Part shown: positions 49,001 through 63,020 of the stretch, piece after piece
Position numbering within the stretch: position 1 is the first letter of the stretch
How the letters are laid out: each line of letters opens with the position of its first letter
Origin: Stomorhina lunata
Lineage: Eukaryota > Arthropoda > Insecta > Diptera > Rhiniidae
Length of the DNA: 64,000 nt
Assembly (NCBI GenBank): GCA_933228675.1
Contig: OW121742.1
Coordinates: 21,699,994 to 21,763,993 of the forward strand
Direction of reading: 5' to 3'
Notes under the pieces: model-generated
The model's input: only the letters and a program-made list of their open reading frames with translations
What the model was told of the DNA's origin: nothing
Database searches by the model: none
Translations under genes and position numbers: made by a program

Positions 49001-49830
49001 AAAATTTTTCCATTTAAAATGCCATATTCTCTCTTCCTTTTAGTTAATGCACTAAAGTTTAAATTAGCTTTCTATTTGGATTTTTTTCTGTTATTTTTCT
49101 GAAAAATTTTTGCATTTATTGGATTTACTTTGCAAACAGATTCAAGTGTATTCGAATACATAAATATGCTTTTAAATAATCTATGATTGTTTGGGGAATA
49201 GTTTAGTTGAACTTAAATAAAAATAGAAAAAACACAACGAATTTATTGTAGTTTAACTTTATTTGAAATATGTTTGAAAAAAAAAAATAAAACACTTTTA
49301 TCCAAAAAATAAAAAAAAAAATAGAAAAATATATTTTACTGACATCAGTTCATGCTGAACCATAAATAACTTTATTATCTCTTACTTTTTTATTATATTT
49401 TTCATTTTAGCATTTTTCGATTTATTTGCATTAGCATTTGAGATTAGTTGCATTTTGTTAAACTTTTTTCTATATCTACATATTTTTTATTTATGCTCAA
49501 ACTTTATAAACATTTTCCCAAAAATCTGCACATTAAATATTAATATCTTTCGAATTTGTAGTTAAACGACCAATTCATTAGAATTGAAAAACTAACGATA
49601 AAAAGGAAAAGTTAATAATTCAAAGCATTTGGAAAACTAAATAAATAAAATTTATGCACAAATAAACAATTTCCACAAAAATATTCATTCATTCATTCAT
49701 TCAGGATAATAATAAAATGTTTATTTAAACTTAAATTAAAAGAATTAGGAATTCAAAGAGAAATATTTATTTGGCACTTTGTAGGGCTTATAAATAATGT
49801 TGCAATATGGGGCAATTTTTTTTCTTCTAT
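49001..49830. other. Unique intronic DNA
   Basis: AT-rich, with an ATTC microsatellite at about 49684-49703. No exon is recognised. Confidence 0.5.
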
Positions 49831-52800
49831 CTGAAATTTTTTATAGTAAATTTTCCATATGAACTTTTTCTCTTGACAATTTTCGACTTAAATTTTTCAG
49901 CAGAAAATTTTTTATATAAAATTTTCTATACAAAATTTTCGATATAAAATTTTTCTATAAAAAATTTTTGAAACAAAATTTTTCTATATTAAATTTTTGA
50001 TATACAATTTTTCTTTTAAAAATTCTCGATTTAAAATTTTTTAACCGAAAATTTTCGATATAAAATTTTCTATAGAAAATTATAAAAAATTTTTGATATA
50101 AAATTTTTCTACAGAAAAATTTTCGATAGAAAATTTGCGATATAAAATTTTTCTATAGAAAATTTTTGATACAAAATTTTCAATACAAAATTTTCGATAC
50201 AAAAGTTTTCTATAAAAAATTTTTGATATAAAATTTTTCTTTTCAAAATTTTCGATATTAAATTTTTTAATAGAAAATTTTCGATATTAAATTTTTTCAT
50301 AGAAAATATTCGATATAAAATAATTCTCAAAAAAAATTTTCGATATAAAATTTTTCTATAGAAAATTTTCGATATAAAATTTTTCTATAGAAAATTTTCG
50401 ATATAAAGTTTTTCTATAGAAAATTTTCGATATAAAGTTTTTCTATAGAAAATTTTCGATATAAAGTTTTTCTATAGCAAATTCTCGATATAAAATGTTT
50501 CTATAGAAAATGTTCGATATAAAAGAATTGCATATGGAATTTTAGAATTTTCCATTAAAAAATTTCATATAGAAAATTTTCTATGCAAAAATTTTATATT
50601 GAAAATTTTTATTTAGAAAATATTCGATAGAAAAATTCTGTATATAAAAATTGTATGCAGAAAATTTTCCATAGAAAAATTTCATATAGAAAGTTTTCTA
50701 TAAAACAATTTTATATAAAAAATTTTATATAGAAATTTTTTTGTAGAAAAATTTTATATAAAAATTTTTTTTTCAAACCTTTTATATAGAAAGTTTTCTA
50801 TAAAAATATTTCATACAGAAAATTTTCTATAGAAAAATTTCATGCAGAAAATTTTCTATACAAAAATTTCATAAAGAAACATTTCTATAGAAAAATTTCA
50901 TAAAAAAATTTCTATAGAAAAATTTCATAAATAGAAATAATAGTAAAATTTCACTTAGAAAATTTTTTATGAAAAAATTTCATATAGAAAATTCTCTACA
51001 GAAAAATATTATTTAAAAAATTTCCGATAGAAAAATTTCATATAGAAAATTTACTATAAGGAAATATCATGTAGAAAATTTTCTATAAAAAATTTCTTAT
51101 AGAAAAATTTCTATACAAAAAATTTGTATAGAAAGTTTTCTACAGAAAAATTTTGTATAGAAAAATTTCATATAGAAAATTAACTATAAGGAAATATCAT
51201 GTAGAAAATATTCTATAAAAAGTTCTTATCGAAAAATCTCTATACAAAAATTTTTTATAGAAAGTTTTCTACAGAAAAATTTTCTATAGAAAACTTTCAT
51301 ATAGAAAATTTTCAATAGAAAAATTTCATATAAAAATTTTCTATAGAAAATTTCTTATAGAAAATTTTTTGTGGAAAAATTTCATATAGAAAAATTCCAT
51401 ATGGAAAATTTTCTATAGAAAAATTTTATATACAAAATTTCCTATAGAAAAGTTTCATACAGAGAATTTTCTATGGATAATTTCATATAGAAAATTTTTT
51501 ATGGAAAAATTTTGATAGAAAAATTCCATACCGAAGAATTTTCGATATAAAATTTTTCTATAGAACATTTTCGATATAAAATTTTTCTATAGAAAATTTT
51601 CGATATAAAATTTTTCTATAGAAAATTTTCGATATAAAATTTTTCTATAGAAAATTTTCGATATAAAATTTTTCTATAGAAAATTTTCGATATAAAATTT
51701 TTCTATAGAAAATTTTCGATATAAAATTTTTCTATAGAAAATTTTCGATATAAAATTTTTCTATAGAAAATTTTCGATACAAACTTTTTCTATAGAAAAT
51801 TTTCGATATAAAATTATTCTATAGAAAATTTTCGATATAAAATTTTTCTATAGAAAATTTTCGATATAAAATTTTTCTATAGAAAATTTTCGATATAAAA
51901 TTTTTCTATAGAAAATTTTCGATATAAAGTTTTTCTATAGAAAATTTTCGATATAAAATTTTTCTATAGAAAATTTTCGATATAAAGTTTTTCTATAGAA
52001 AATTTTCGATATAAAATTTTTCTATAGAAAATTTTCGATATAAAATTTTTCTATAGAAAATTTTCGATATAAAATTTTTCTATGGAAAATTTTCTATAGA
52101 AAACTTTAGATATAAAATATTTCTGTAGAAAATTTTTTTATATAAATTTTTTCTATAGAAAATTTTTCTATAGAAAATTTTCTATAGAAAATTTTTCTAT
52201 AGAAAATTTTCTATAGAAAATTTTTCTATAGAAAATTTTCTATAGAAAATTTTTCCATTGAAAGTTTTCGCTATAAAATTTTTCTATAAAAAATTTTCTA
52301 TCTAAAATTTTTGTATAAAAAATTTTCTATAGAAAATTTTCGATATAAATTTTTTTTTTTTTTAATATTCCAAAATTATAATTTAAAAAAAATGTTATAT
52401 AAACATTTTCTATAGAAAATTTTCCATATAAAATTTTTCGATCTAAAATTTTTCTATAACAAATTTTTTATTAAGACAATATTCGATATAAAATTTTTCT
52501 ACAGATAATTTTCGATAAAAAATTTTTCTATAGAAAATTTTCTATAGAAATTTTTTCTATAGAAAATTTTTGATACAAAAATTTTCAATAAAAAAGTTTT
52601 GATATAAAGTTTTTCTATAGAAAATTTTCGATACAAAATTTTTCTATAGAAAATTTTCGATATAAAATTTTTCTATAGAAAATTTTCGATATAAAATTTT
52701 TCTATAGAAAATTTTTAGTATAAAATTTTTCTATAAAAAATTTTTGGTATAAAATTTTTCTATAAAAAATTTTTGGTATAAAATTTTTCTATAAAAATTT

Positions 52801-53155
52801 TTGGTATAAAATTTTTCTATAAAAAATTTTTGGTATAAAATTTTTCTATAAAAAATTTTTGGTATAACATCGTTCTATAGAAAATTTTCATTAATTTTTA
52901 TATAGAAATTTTCGATATAAAATTTTTATATAGAAAATTTCCGATAAAAAATGTTTCTATATAAAATTTTTGTATAGAAATTTTTCTACACAAAATTTTT
53001 CTATAGAAAATTTTCGATATAATTTTTTTAGAAAATTTTCGATTAAAATTTTTCTTTAGAGAATTTTTTAATATAAAATTTTTTTTAAGAAATTTTTGCT
53101 ATAAAATTTTTCTATAGAAAATTATGGACAAAAATTTTTTCTTTAAACAATTTTT
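49831..53155. repeat. Satellite array I (29-bp unit, spacer CGATATAAAA)
   Basis: Regular at about 50330-50480 and 51535-52080, with TTTTTCTATAGAAAATTTT plus CGATATAAA. A middle zone (about 50540-51530) has CATATAG units resembling array H, so two subfamilies are interleaved. A TTGGTATAAAA spacer variant is locally amplified at about 52740-52865. Confidence 0.93.
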
Positions 53156-54061
53156 TGTTGGGTTTGGTTAGCACGATGTGCCCCATTGTGCAAATGTTAA
53201 GAACTTAAGCATCAAAATGCATCTTCATATATTTAATTTAAAAAAATTATTTTTTTGTAACTTCAATTACAAATTAAAATTTATAGTTATTTTTATCTTT
53301 TTATTTTTATTTATTTAAGTTTTTAAATAAATTTTTCTATCAGATTTCAGTCATATTAAGTATCATCGTTTGTTTTATTCAAACTTTAATTGCTTATAAA
53401 TGTTTTGATTTGTTTATTATTTATTTGCAAATTTTTTTGGTAGAAAATATTTTTTCAAGCTAAATTAGATTTCATGTCTTTTGCTAAATTAAATTCGAGT
53501 GAATGGAAATAAATTTATAAATTTACTCGTATCTTCGAAAGTGTGGCAAATGTTAAGAAAATACATTTTATTTATATTTCTATTTTTATTTTTGTTATAA
53601 ATACAAAAATATATTATTAACTGTATAATATTTTTTCATTTTGTTTAAATTAAATTTATACCAAATTGCACACATGTAGAATATATAAGTAAATTAAGAA
53701 AATAAAAAAGTTTTCATATTTTTGTTTTATCAAATGAGTCTTTGTATAGTATAAAGTTTTCGAATATTTATAACGAATGATGTCATGAGAAAATATTCAG
53801 ATATTTATAACTATGAAAAACTTGATATTATGATTATTTTAAAATATGATATTAAAATTTATAACGATATCATGATAAATGGGTTTACTGAAACTTAATC
53901 ACCAATTTTCCTTTATCGATGATCGTAGGATCGAATACTGATTCAAATTAAATGTCCACAAACACTACTCCTTCAATTCTATTTCACATAACCTATTTTC
54001 CCAGTCCACATCGAGTTGCATTAGTAGTAGTCATCCCCTGAGTGCTGGTCCTAAATTAAAT
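53156..54061. other. Unique intronic DNA
   Basis: No satellite, exon or RNA gene is recognised. Confidence 0.5.
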
Positions 54062-54980
54062 ATTCGGCTGTGCCGAATCTTATATACCCAACATCAAATT
54101 GTGCTAAATTTAAAAAAATATCTCACATATCTACGAGGGTGCATCTAATTCAAAATGTAGACCAAATTCGAAGAAAATTATTACGCTAGTTGGTATAATT
54201 GGTGGTTTTTATATGGAAGATATAGCTAAATATGAACCGATTCCTATAAAATTTGATAGACTGACCAATAGTTGCATAACACTTCCCTATTCTAAATTTA
54301 GTCGTCATAGCTATTACAATTGTATTCAATTTATCAGCAATATAGTGATTCCCGGGACGGGGTTATATGGGAGCTCTCACTAAATTTGAACCGATTTCGT
54401 CCATTTTCAATACACAACTTTTTCAAAATATCGAAAATAATTTTTATAAATTGAGTCCCTCTATCGCTTTTTGTTAAGGCGCTATTGCGCCTTTATATGA
54501 CGGACAGACGGACATAAACACCCTCTTCTTTTTGTATTTTTGTGTTTCCGTAAGTTTTTTATATGGGAGCTATGGTCAAATGGTGACCTATTGTGACAAA
54601 ATTTTGCACACTGGCTGGCATTGGCATAAGACTTCCTTGTGCCAAATTAAGTGGCCAAAGCTATTACAGTTTATCATTTATTGGCATTTTTGTGTATTTT
54701 AGGTGAAATTTAGGCTGTTTCCGTAAGTTTTTTGTATGGGAGCTATGGTTAAATGTGAACCGATTTCGATGAAATTTTATATAATTCATAAATTTACTCG
54801 ATTTCGATGCCTAGGTACTTAGGTAAAACTTCTATATACCAAATACTATTATCATAGCTGTTATAATTTGTTATTTATTAGCAAATAACCGATTAGCCTA
54901 GGTGAGGTTATACGAAAGCTATGGTCAAATGTGAACCGATTTTGCCCAATTTTAATAATTTTCCCAGAAATAAAGAATAT

Positions 54981-55160
<180 letters not shown>

Positions 55161-55164
55161 CAAA

Positions 55165-56075
55165 TTTCATATTAAAATTTTTCTATAGAAAAATTTCATT
55201 TTCAATTTCATATTTTATATTAAAATTTTTCTGCAGAAAAATTTTAAATTTTAAATAGAAAAATTTCATATTAAAATTTTTCTGCAGAAAAATTTCATAT
55301 TCAAATTTTTCTATAGAAAAATTTCGTATTAAAAATTTTCTATAGAAAAATTTCATATTAAGATTTTTCTATACAAAAATTTCATATTAAAATTTTTCTA
55401 TAGAAAAATTTCATATTGAGATTTTTCTATAGAAAAATTTCATATTAAAATTTTTCTGCAGAAAAATTTCATATTAAAATTTTTCTATAGAAAAATTTCA
55501 TATAAATTTTTCTATCGAAAATATCATATTAAAATTTCATAAAAATTTTTTTCTATGGAAAATTATAATATTAAAATTTTTCTATAGAAAAATTATTCTG
55601 TACAAAAATTTTATTTAAAAATTTTTCTGTAGAAAAACTTCATATTAAAATTTCTCTATAGAATGATTTCATATTATAATTTTTCTATAGAAAAATTCCA
55701 TATTAATATTTTTCTATAGAAAAATTTTCTATTAAAATTTTTTTATAGAAAAATTTCATATTTGAATTTTTCTATAGAAAATATCATATTCAAATTTTAT
55801 ATTAAATTTTTTTCTATGGAAAATTATAATATTAAAATTTTTCTATAGAAAAATTATTCTGTACAAAAATATTATTTAAAAATTTTTCTGTAGAAAAATT
55901 TGATATTAAAATACTTTTATAGAAAAATTTCAATAGACAATTTTTTTATTTAAATTCACACTGAAATTTTCTCTAGAAAAACTTAATATTAAAATGTTTC
56001 TACAAAAAATTTTTATATTTAAATTTTTCTATAGAAAAATTTTTATATTCAAATTTTTCTATAGAGAAATTTTAT
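55165..56075. repeat. Satellite array J embedded between two (CAGA)n arrays (29-bp unit, spacer CATATTAAAA)
   Basis: Units have TTTTTCTATAGAAAAATTT with CATATTAAA. A ~70-bp variant string at about 55550-55620 recurs at about 55810-55880. It lies entirely between the two CAGA microsatellites. Confidence 0.9.
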
Positions 56076-56078
56076 ACA

Positions 56079-56523
<445 letters not shown>

Positions 56524-56590
56524 ACATCGCTTAATCGAAATCGAAATTTTACACAGACAGACGGACAGACAGACAGACATATATACCTTT

Positions 56591-57999
56591 TGGTTTTTAA
56601 GCCAATCTAAGGAAATTACAAACGGAATAACAATTCTTTTTGAAAAACAAAATTACTCTACTTTTGCCCTAAAAATTTCAAAAATTTCAAAAATACCATC
56701 CGATGTTATCTAATATATAATATTCATTTCACCACTTAACAGCTCAAAGTAAAAACTTGTCAAAAAATATTTCAAATATTATAATTTATTAAGTTTTTCT
56801 TTTTTTACTGCAAACTTAATCATATAATCTTAATTTATGACCTCTTTTTATAAAAACTAGAATACAAAAATATTAAGGAAATTAACACAGTCCTATAGGA
56901 TATTTCATATTAAATTAAACAATAACACTCAAATCCCTTAAACTTTTCATTAAGTTGGAATCCAATGAAAACATTTGCAATATAACAAAAGAAAATTTGC
57001 AAACCAAAAACCTCAAATTTAAATTGAAATACGAAATGCCCCTATCTAACACATTTGGACATTATAAAGATATACTATAGAGCAGAAAAGTGTTTTAAGT
57101 TAATATATGTACTTCATTTATCTATCGCTATAAACTATTACTCGTAGTTGTAGTAAAATATGCCAAAAATGCTTTCCTGGCTACAAATAATTTCATTTGA
57201 TGCAAACAAAAAAAATATTTGAAATTTTTTGTGCCTGAATATATTTCACTTATTCATTTATATATAAAAATAAAGCAAAGTTCGTACTTTCGACCGTCTG
57301 TCCCTGAGTATTTAAAATAACTGACATATTACCGTATGCTCCAGAAGAAAAAAAAACTTATCAACACCGAAATCTACTGAATCAAAACTGCAACTGACTG
57401 ACTAAAGGCAGTAAATGAAATGAATCTGGACATCAAGTATTATACGTAGCACAAGTGATGGATGGTTGAATAACCGAGAGCAGAACGAGCGGGTGTATCA
57501 AAAAGGTTTGACTATAATTCAGATCATAATGAAGCTACAAAAAACCGCATTTTCAGATGCCTTTCAGCTGCTTGTGCATATGAAATTTATTTAAAATATT
57601 TGTTCGAGTTGTTTAAGGAAAATATTTTTGCAAAGCCCCCAACAAAACAACCCAGCAACTGACTTGTGAAATTAACTATCAGAGCCACCCACTCATTCAC
57701 TTACACGCTTCGGTTGCTTGGTTGCAATTGTTCGTTTGTTCACTCTCATTTTGTTTGATAAATGAGTGATAAATCTTATTAAAATTATTTCAATGAAATT
57801 TAAAAATTTATATCTAAATAGTAAAAAATTTATAGGATTTTATTTTTTACTGTTTTTATTTCAATTTCAAGTTCATTAAGAGAATCATAAAAACTAGATA
57901 AAATTATTTTTAGTAATTTTAAAATATTTCATGATCACGAGGCACTGTGTCATAAATGTGAAGAAATTTTCTTCATAAATTTAAATAACTAATATTTTC
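56591..57999. other. Unique intronic DNA
   Basis: About 57280-57780 is less AT-rich than average and could hold conserved non-coding sequence. No exon with a leucine-rich-repeat pattern was found. Confidence 0.5.
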
Positions 58000-59690
58000 T
58001 ACAAAAAAAATTATTGTAACAAAATAATAGAAAAATTGTATGATGAAATTTTTTTTATAAAAAAATATTAATATGAAATTTTTCTATAGAAAAAATTTTA
58101 ATATGAAATTTTTCTTTAAATTTTGTATTAAAAATTTTCTATAGAAAAATTTCATATTAAAATTTTTCTATAAAAAAATTTTATATTTAAAATTTTTTAT
58201 AAAAAAAATTTCATATTAAAATTCTTCTATAGAAAAATTTCATATAAAATTTTTTTTTAGAAAAAATTAGAAATTTTCTAAAGAAAAATTTCATCTTACA
58301 AATTTTTTATAGAAAAATTTCATTTTAAAATTTTTCTGTATAAAGAAATTAATACTAAAATTTTCTATATAAAAAATTCATATTAAAATTTTTTACAGAA
58401 AAATTTCATATTAAAATTCATATTAAAATTCATATTAAAATTCTACAGAAAAATTATATAACAAAATTTTTCTATAGAAAAATTTCATATTAAAATTTTC
58501 TGTAGAAAAATTTTGTATAAAAATATTTCTATAGAAAATACTAAACTTTTTCTATTGAAAAATTTTATATTAAATGTTTTTTTTATAAAAATTTTATATT
58601 AAAATAGAAAAATTTCATATTAAAATTTTTTTATAGAAAAATTTCATTTTCTATAGAAAAATTTCATATAAACATTTTTTTGTAGAAAAAATTAAAATTT
58701 TTCTAAAGAAAAATTTCATCTTACAAATTTTTTATAGAAAAATTTCATTTTAAAATTTTTCTGTATAAAGAAATTAATACCAAAATTTTTCTATATAAAA
58801 AATTTGTACTAAAATTTTTCTATATAAAAAATTCATATTAAAATTTTTTATAGAAAAATTTCATATTAAAATTTTTCTATAAAAAAATTTTATATTAAAA
58901 TTTTTCTATAGAAAAATTTTATATTAAAATTTTTCTCTAGAAAACCTTTTATAGAAAAATTTCATATTAAAATTTTTCTATAAAAAAATTTTATATTAAA
59001 ATTTTTATATAGAAAAATTGTATATTCAAATTTTTCTATAGAAAAAATTTATATTAACATTCTTCTGCAGAAAAATTATATAAGAAAATTTTTCTATAGA
59101 AAAATTTCATATTAAAATTTTGTGTAGAAAAATTTCGTATAAAAATATTTCTATAGAAAATACTAAACATTTTTTATAGAAAAATTTCATATTAAATGTT
59201 TTTTTCAATTTTTTTAAAATAGAAAAATTTCATACTAAATTTTTTTTATAGAAAAATTTCATATAAAAATTTTTATACAGAAAAATTTTATTTTCAAATT
59301 TTTCTATAGAAAAATTTCGTATTTAAATTTTTCTTTAGAAAAATTACATATATATATATTTTTCTATAGAAAAATTTCTTATTAAAATGTTTCTATAGAA
59401 AAGTTTTTATATAACAATTTTTTATAGAAAAATTCGACATTAAAATTTTTCTATAGAAATGTTTCATATTAAAAATATTCTTTAGAATTAATTCATATTA
59501 AAATTTTTCTATAGACAAAATTTTATATAAAAATTTTTCTATAGAAAATTTTTTTTATACAAAAAATTATTTTTAAATTTCATATTAAAATTTTTCGATG
59601 CAAAAACTTTGTATTAAAATTTTTCTGTAGAAAAATTTCTTATAAAAATTTTTCTGTAGAAAAATTTCTTATTAAAATTTTTCAAGGTAG
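58000..59690. repeat. Satellite array K (degenerate 29-bp units, CATATTAAAA spacer)
   Basis: The same subfamily as array J but older and irregular. A marker string (CTAAAG core, CATCTTACAAA, CTGTATAAAG) at about 58270-58360 recurs at about 58700-58780, an internal duplication of about 430 bp. Confidence 0.88.
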
Positions 59691-59990
59691 ATGAAAACTG
59701 AAAAATGTTTGTTTTTGTTCAGTCGATAATCTACGCTTTTACTTTTGGTTTATGAACATAATTCTTAATAGTTATGTTTGTAAATTTAGTAATAATGCGA
59801 GGTTTTCGATCTGTCTAAATTGGGGATAATCCTCCTGAAGAGATGGCTTAACCAACCATCGAAACGCGTCGAGGAATTTGGTTTCTCCGCAAACATTTTT
59901 TGGCTTTTTATCAATAAATTGATCTGTTACATTAATAAATAAATGTAACAGGTTTGGGATCAAATGCAAATACACTTCTTTTTGAACAAA
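59690..59990 (+). mobile_element. Relic retroelement end (Penelope-like or retrozyme-like) carrying a hammerhead motif
   Basis: A ~300-bp non-satellite island inside array K. It contains a hammerhead-ribozyme-like core (59830-59875) and, downstream, the inverted repeat CTGTTACATT/AATGTAACAG (59924-59951). Hammerhead motifs in the terminal repeats are known from Penelope-like elements and retrozymes. No reverse transcriptase is present here, so this would be a solo terminal repeat or a truncated copy. Confidence 0.5.
59830..59875 (+). ncRNA. Hammerhead ribozyme-like motif
   Basis: All invariant core positions are present. CTGAAGA (59835-59841) matches CUGANGA. Stem II is GATGG (59842-59846) with CCATC (59856-59860), five perfect pairs including G10.1-C11.1, and a 9-nt loop. 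GAAA is at 59861-59864. A minimal stem III has A59864-T59869 and C59865-G59868, followed by C59870 as the cleavage-site base (UC). Stem I pairs 59830-59834 (TCCTC) with 59871-59875 (GAGGA), five pairs. The very short stem III matches the minimal type described for Penelope-like elements. Self-cleavage is predicted, not shown. Confidence 0.6.
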
Positions 59991-60502
59991 AATTTTATAA
60001 TAAAATGTTTTTATACAAAAATTTTGAAACAAAATTTTTTACACAAAAATTTTATATTAAAATTTTTCTAAAGAAAAATTTTATCAAAAAATAACAAAAT
60101 AGTACTTTAAAAAAAAATTTTTATAGAAAAAAATTTATATTAAAATTTTTGTTATAGAAAAATTTCATATTAAAATTTTTCTATAGAAAAAATTGCTTAT
60201 ACAAAAACTTAATTTACAAATTTTTCTTTACAAAAATTTCATATAAAAATTTTCGATGCAAAAATTTTATATTAAAATTTTTCTATAGAAAATTTTTTTA
60301 TTACAATTTTTCACTTCAAAATTTGTTTAATATAATTTTTTATACAAAAATGTCAAAACAAATTGTTTTACACAAAAATTTTATATCGATATTTTTTTAT
60401 AGAAAGATTTTTTGTCCAAAATTAATATGAAAAATTTTAAAAAGAAAAATTTTTTAAGAAAAAATGTCTAAAATAAAATTAAAATAAAACTCTCATAGGA
60501 AT

Positions 60503-60848
60503 AATTTTCTATGGAAAATTCTTCATATCAAAAATCAATAGAAAATTTTTATTACAAAATTTTTATTACAAAATTTTTAATAAAAATTTTTAATATGAAA
60601 AATTTTCTTAAAATAAAATTTTGATATGAAGAAATTTATAGAAAATTTTTATCGTGAACAGTTTTTATAAAAAATCGAAAATTTTTAAGATTTTTTATAA
60701 AAACTGTTCACGATAAAAATTTTCTATAAATTTCTTCATATCAAAATTTTTTTTTAAGAAAATTTTTCATATTAAAAATTTTTATTAAAAATTTTGTAAT
60801 AAAAATTTTCTATTGATTTTTGATATGAAGAATTTTCCATAGAAAATT
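60503..60848. repeat. Long near-perfect inverted repeat (hairpin)
   Basis: The left arm (60503-60676) and right arm (60689-60848) are reverse complements around a 12-bp loop. The left arm has one extra ~14-bp unit (ATTACAAAATTTTT). It includes the non-satellite stretch ATCGTGAACAG at about 60651 mirrored as CTGTTCACGAT. A transcript would fold into a hairpin of about 160 bp. Confidence 0.9.
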
Positions 60849-61443
60849 CTTTATATCAAAACATTTTAATAGAAAAATGTTCTATTTCTATAGAAAATTC
60901 TTCATATTGAAGAATTTTTAAAGAAAATTATTAATATCGAAAATTTTCTATAGAATATTCTTTATATCAAAAATTTTCTATAGGAAATTCTTTATATCAA
61001 AAAATGTTCTACAGAAAATTTTTCATATTAAAACTTTTCTCTTGAAAATTCTTTTAAAAATTTTCTATAGAAAATTGAAAATTTTTTCTAGAAAATTTTT
61101 CATATCGAAAGTTTTCTATGGAAATTTTTTCATATCGAAAACTTTTTTATAGAAAATTTTTCATGTCAAAAGTTTTCTATAAAAATTTTTTCATATCGAA
61201 AATTTTCTATAGAAAATTTTTCATATCTAAAATTGTTTTATAGAAAATTCTTCATATCGAAAATTTTCTATAGAAAATTCTTTATATCGAAAATCTATCT
61301 GCAAAAAATTCTTCATATTGAAAACTTTCTAAAGAAAATTGTCCAAAATTTTTTTAAAAAAGTTGTTTATATAGAAAATTTTCTATAGAAAATTCTTTAG
61401 ATCAAATATTATTTATAGAAAATTTTTCATATCTAAAATTTTC

Positions 61444-61565
61444 TGTAGAAAATTTTTTATTTTTCTGCAGAAAATTCTTCATTTTTCTACAGAAAATTTT
61501 TAATACGAAAAATTTTCTACAGAAAAATGAAGAATTTTCTGCAGAAAAATAAAAAATTTTCTACA
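61444..61565. repeat. 122-bp imperfect palindrome
   Basis: Arms 61444-61501 and 61508-61565 are reverse complements with about two mismatches and a 6-bp centre (AATACG). Both contain CTGCAG and CTACAG core variants. Confidence 0.85.
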
Positions 61566-63020
61566 GAAAATTTAATATAATTTAATATAAAAAATTTTCT
61601 ATAAAAACTTTTTGATATAAAAATCTTTTATGGAACTTTTTTGATATGAAAAATTTTCTATTGAAAATTTTTGATGTAAAAAATTTTCTACAAAAAATTT
61701 TCAAAATAAAAAATTTTCTATACAAAAATTTTGATTTTTCGTATCAAAACTTTTCTATAGAAAATTCTTCACATAAAAAATTTTCTATAGAAAATTTTTC
61801 ATATCAAAAATTTTGTATAGAAAATGTTTCATATCAAAATGTTCTATAGAAAATTGTTCATATCAAAATGTTCCATAGAAAATTGTTCATATCAAAAATT
61901 GTATATAGAAAATTTCGTATAGATAATTCTTCATATCGAAAATTTGTTAACAGAAGCTTCTTCAAATAGAAAATTTTCTATAAAATATTCTTCATATAAA
62001 AAATTTTAAATAAAAAATTCTTCATATCGAAAATTTTCTATAAAAATTCTTCTTATAGAAAGTCTTGTATAGAAATTTTTTCACAATGAAATTTTCTTTA
62101 ATAAATTTTTCGCATCAAATATTTTTTACAGAAAATTCTTGATATGGAAAATTTTTTATACAAAACTTAAAATATCAAAATTATTTCGTTTAAAATTTTT
62201 CGATTAAAAATTTTTTCCAAAAATTTTCTTTAGAAAATTTTTGATATCTTAAATTTTCTGTAGAAAATTTTTCATGTTTCTGTCGAAAATTTTTCATTTT
62301 TCTGTAGAAAATTTTTCATGTTTCTGTCGAAAATTTTTCATTTTTCTGTAGAAAATTTTTCATTTTTCTGTAGAAAATTTTTTATTTTTCTGTAGAAAAT
62401 TTGATATAAAAAATTTTCTATAGAAACTTTTTGATATGAAAAATTTTCTATACAAAATTTTTGATGGAAAAAATTTTATACAGAAAATTTTAGAAATAAA
62501 AAATTTTCTATATAAAATTTTTGATTTTTCATATCAAAACTTTTCTATAGAAAATTCTTCATATCAAAAATTTTCTATAGAAAATTTTTCATATCAAAAA
62601 TTTGATATAGAAAATTTTTCATATCAAAATGTTCCATAGAAAATTTTTCATATCAAAAATTGTATATAGAAAATTTCCTATAGATAATTCTTCATATCGA
62701 AAATTTGTTTATAGAAACTTCATCAAATCGAAAATTTTCTATAAAACATTCTTCGTATAAAAAATTTTAAATAAAAAATTCTTCATATCGAAAATTTTCT
62801 ATAAAAATTCTTTTTAACGAAAGTCTTCTATAAAATTTTTTCCATATTGAAAATTTTCTACTGGAAATTATTCAAAATGAAAATTTTCTTTAAAAATGTT
62901 TTCTATAATTTCTATAGAAAATTCTTGATATCGAAAATTTTCTATACAAAACTTAAAATATCAAAAATATTTCGTTTAAAATTTTTCGGTTCAAAATTTT
63001 TTAAAGAACTTCAATACCAA

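Larger units (their letters stand above)
59991..63020. repeat. Satellite array L (degenerate ~29-30 bp units, TTCATATCAAAA spacer) with palindromes
   Basis: Diverged units of AAAATTTTCTATAGAAAA with CTTCATATC or TTGATATC spacers. It contains a long inverted repeat (60503-60848), a second palindrome (61444-61565) and a diverged tandem duplicate: 61620-62060 matches about 62410-62820, with offsets of 790 to 760 bp. Frames at 61646, 62436 and 62847 are translations of these repeats. Confidence 0.88.

Noticed and set aside
59772..60032. 86-codon minus-strand frame
   Set aside because: Runs from satellite into the hammerhead-bearing relic; the coding potential is incidental and the plus-strand RNA structure explains the conserved-looking core.
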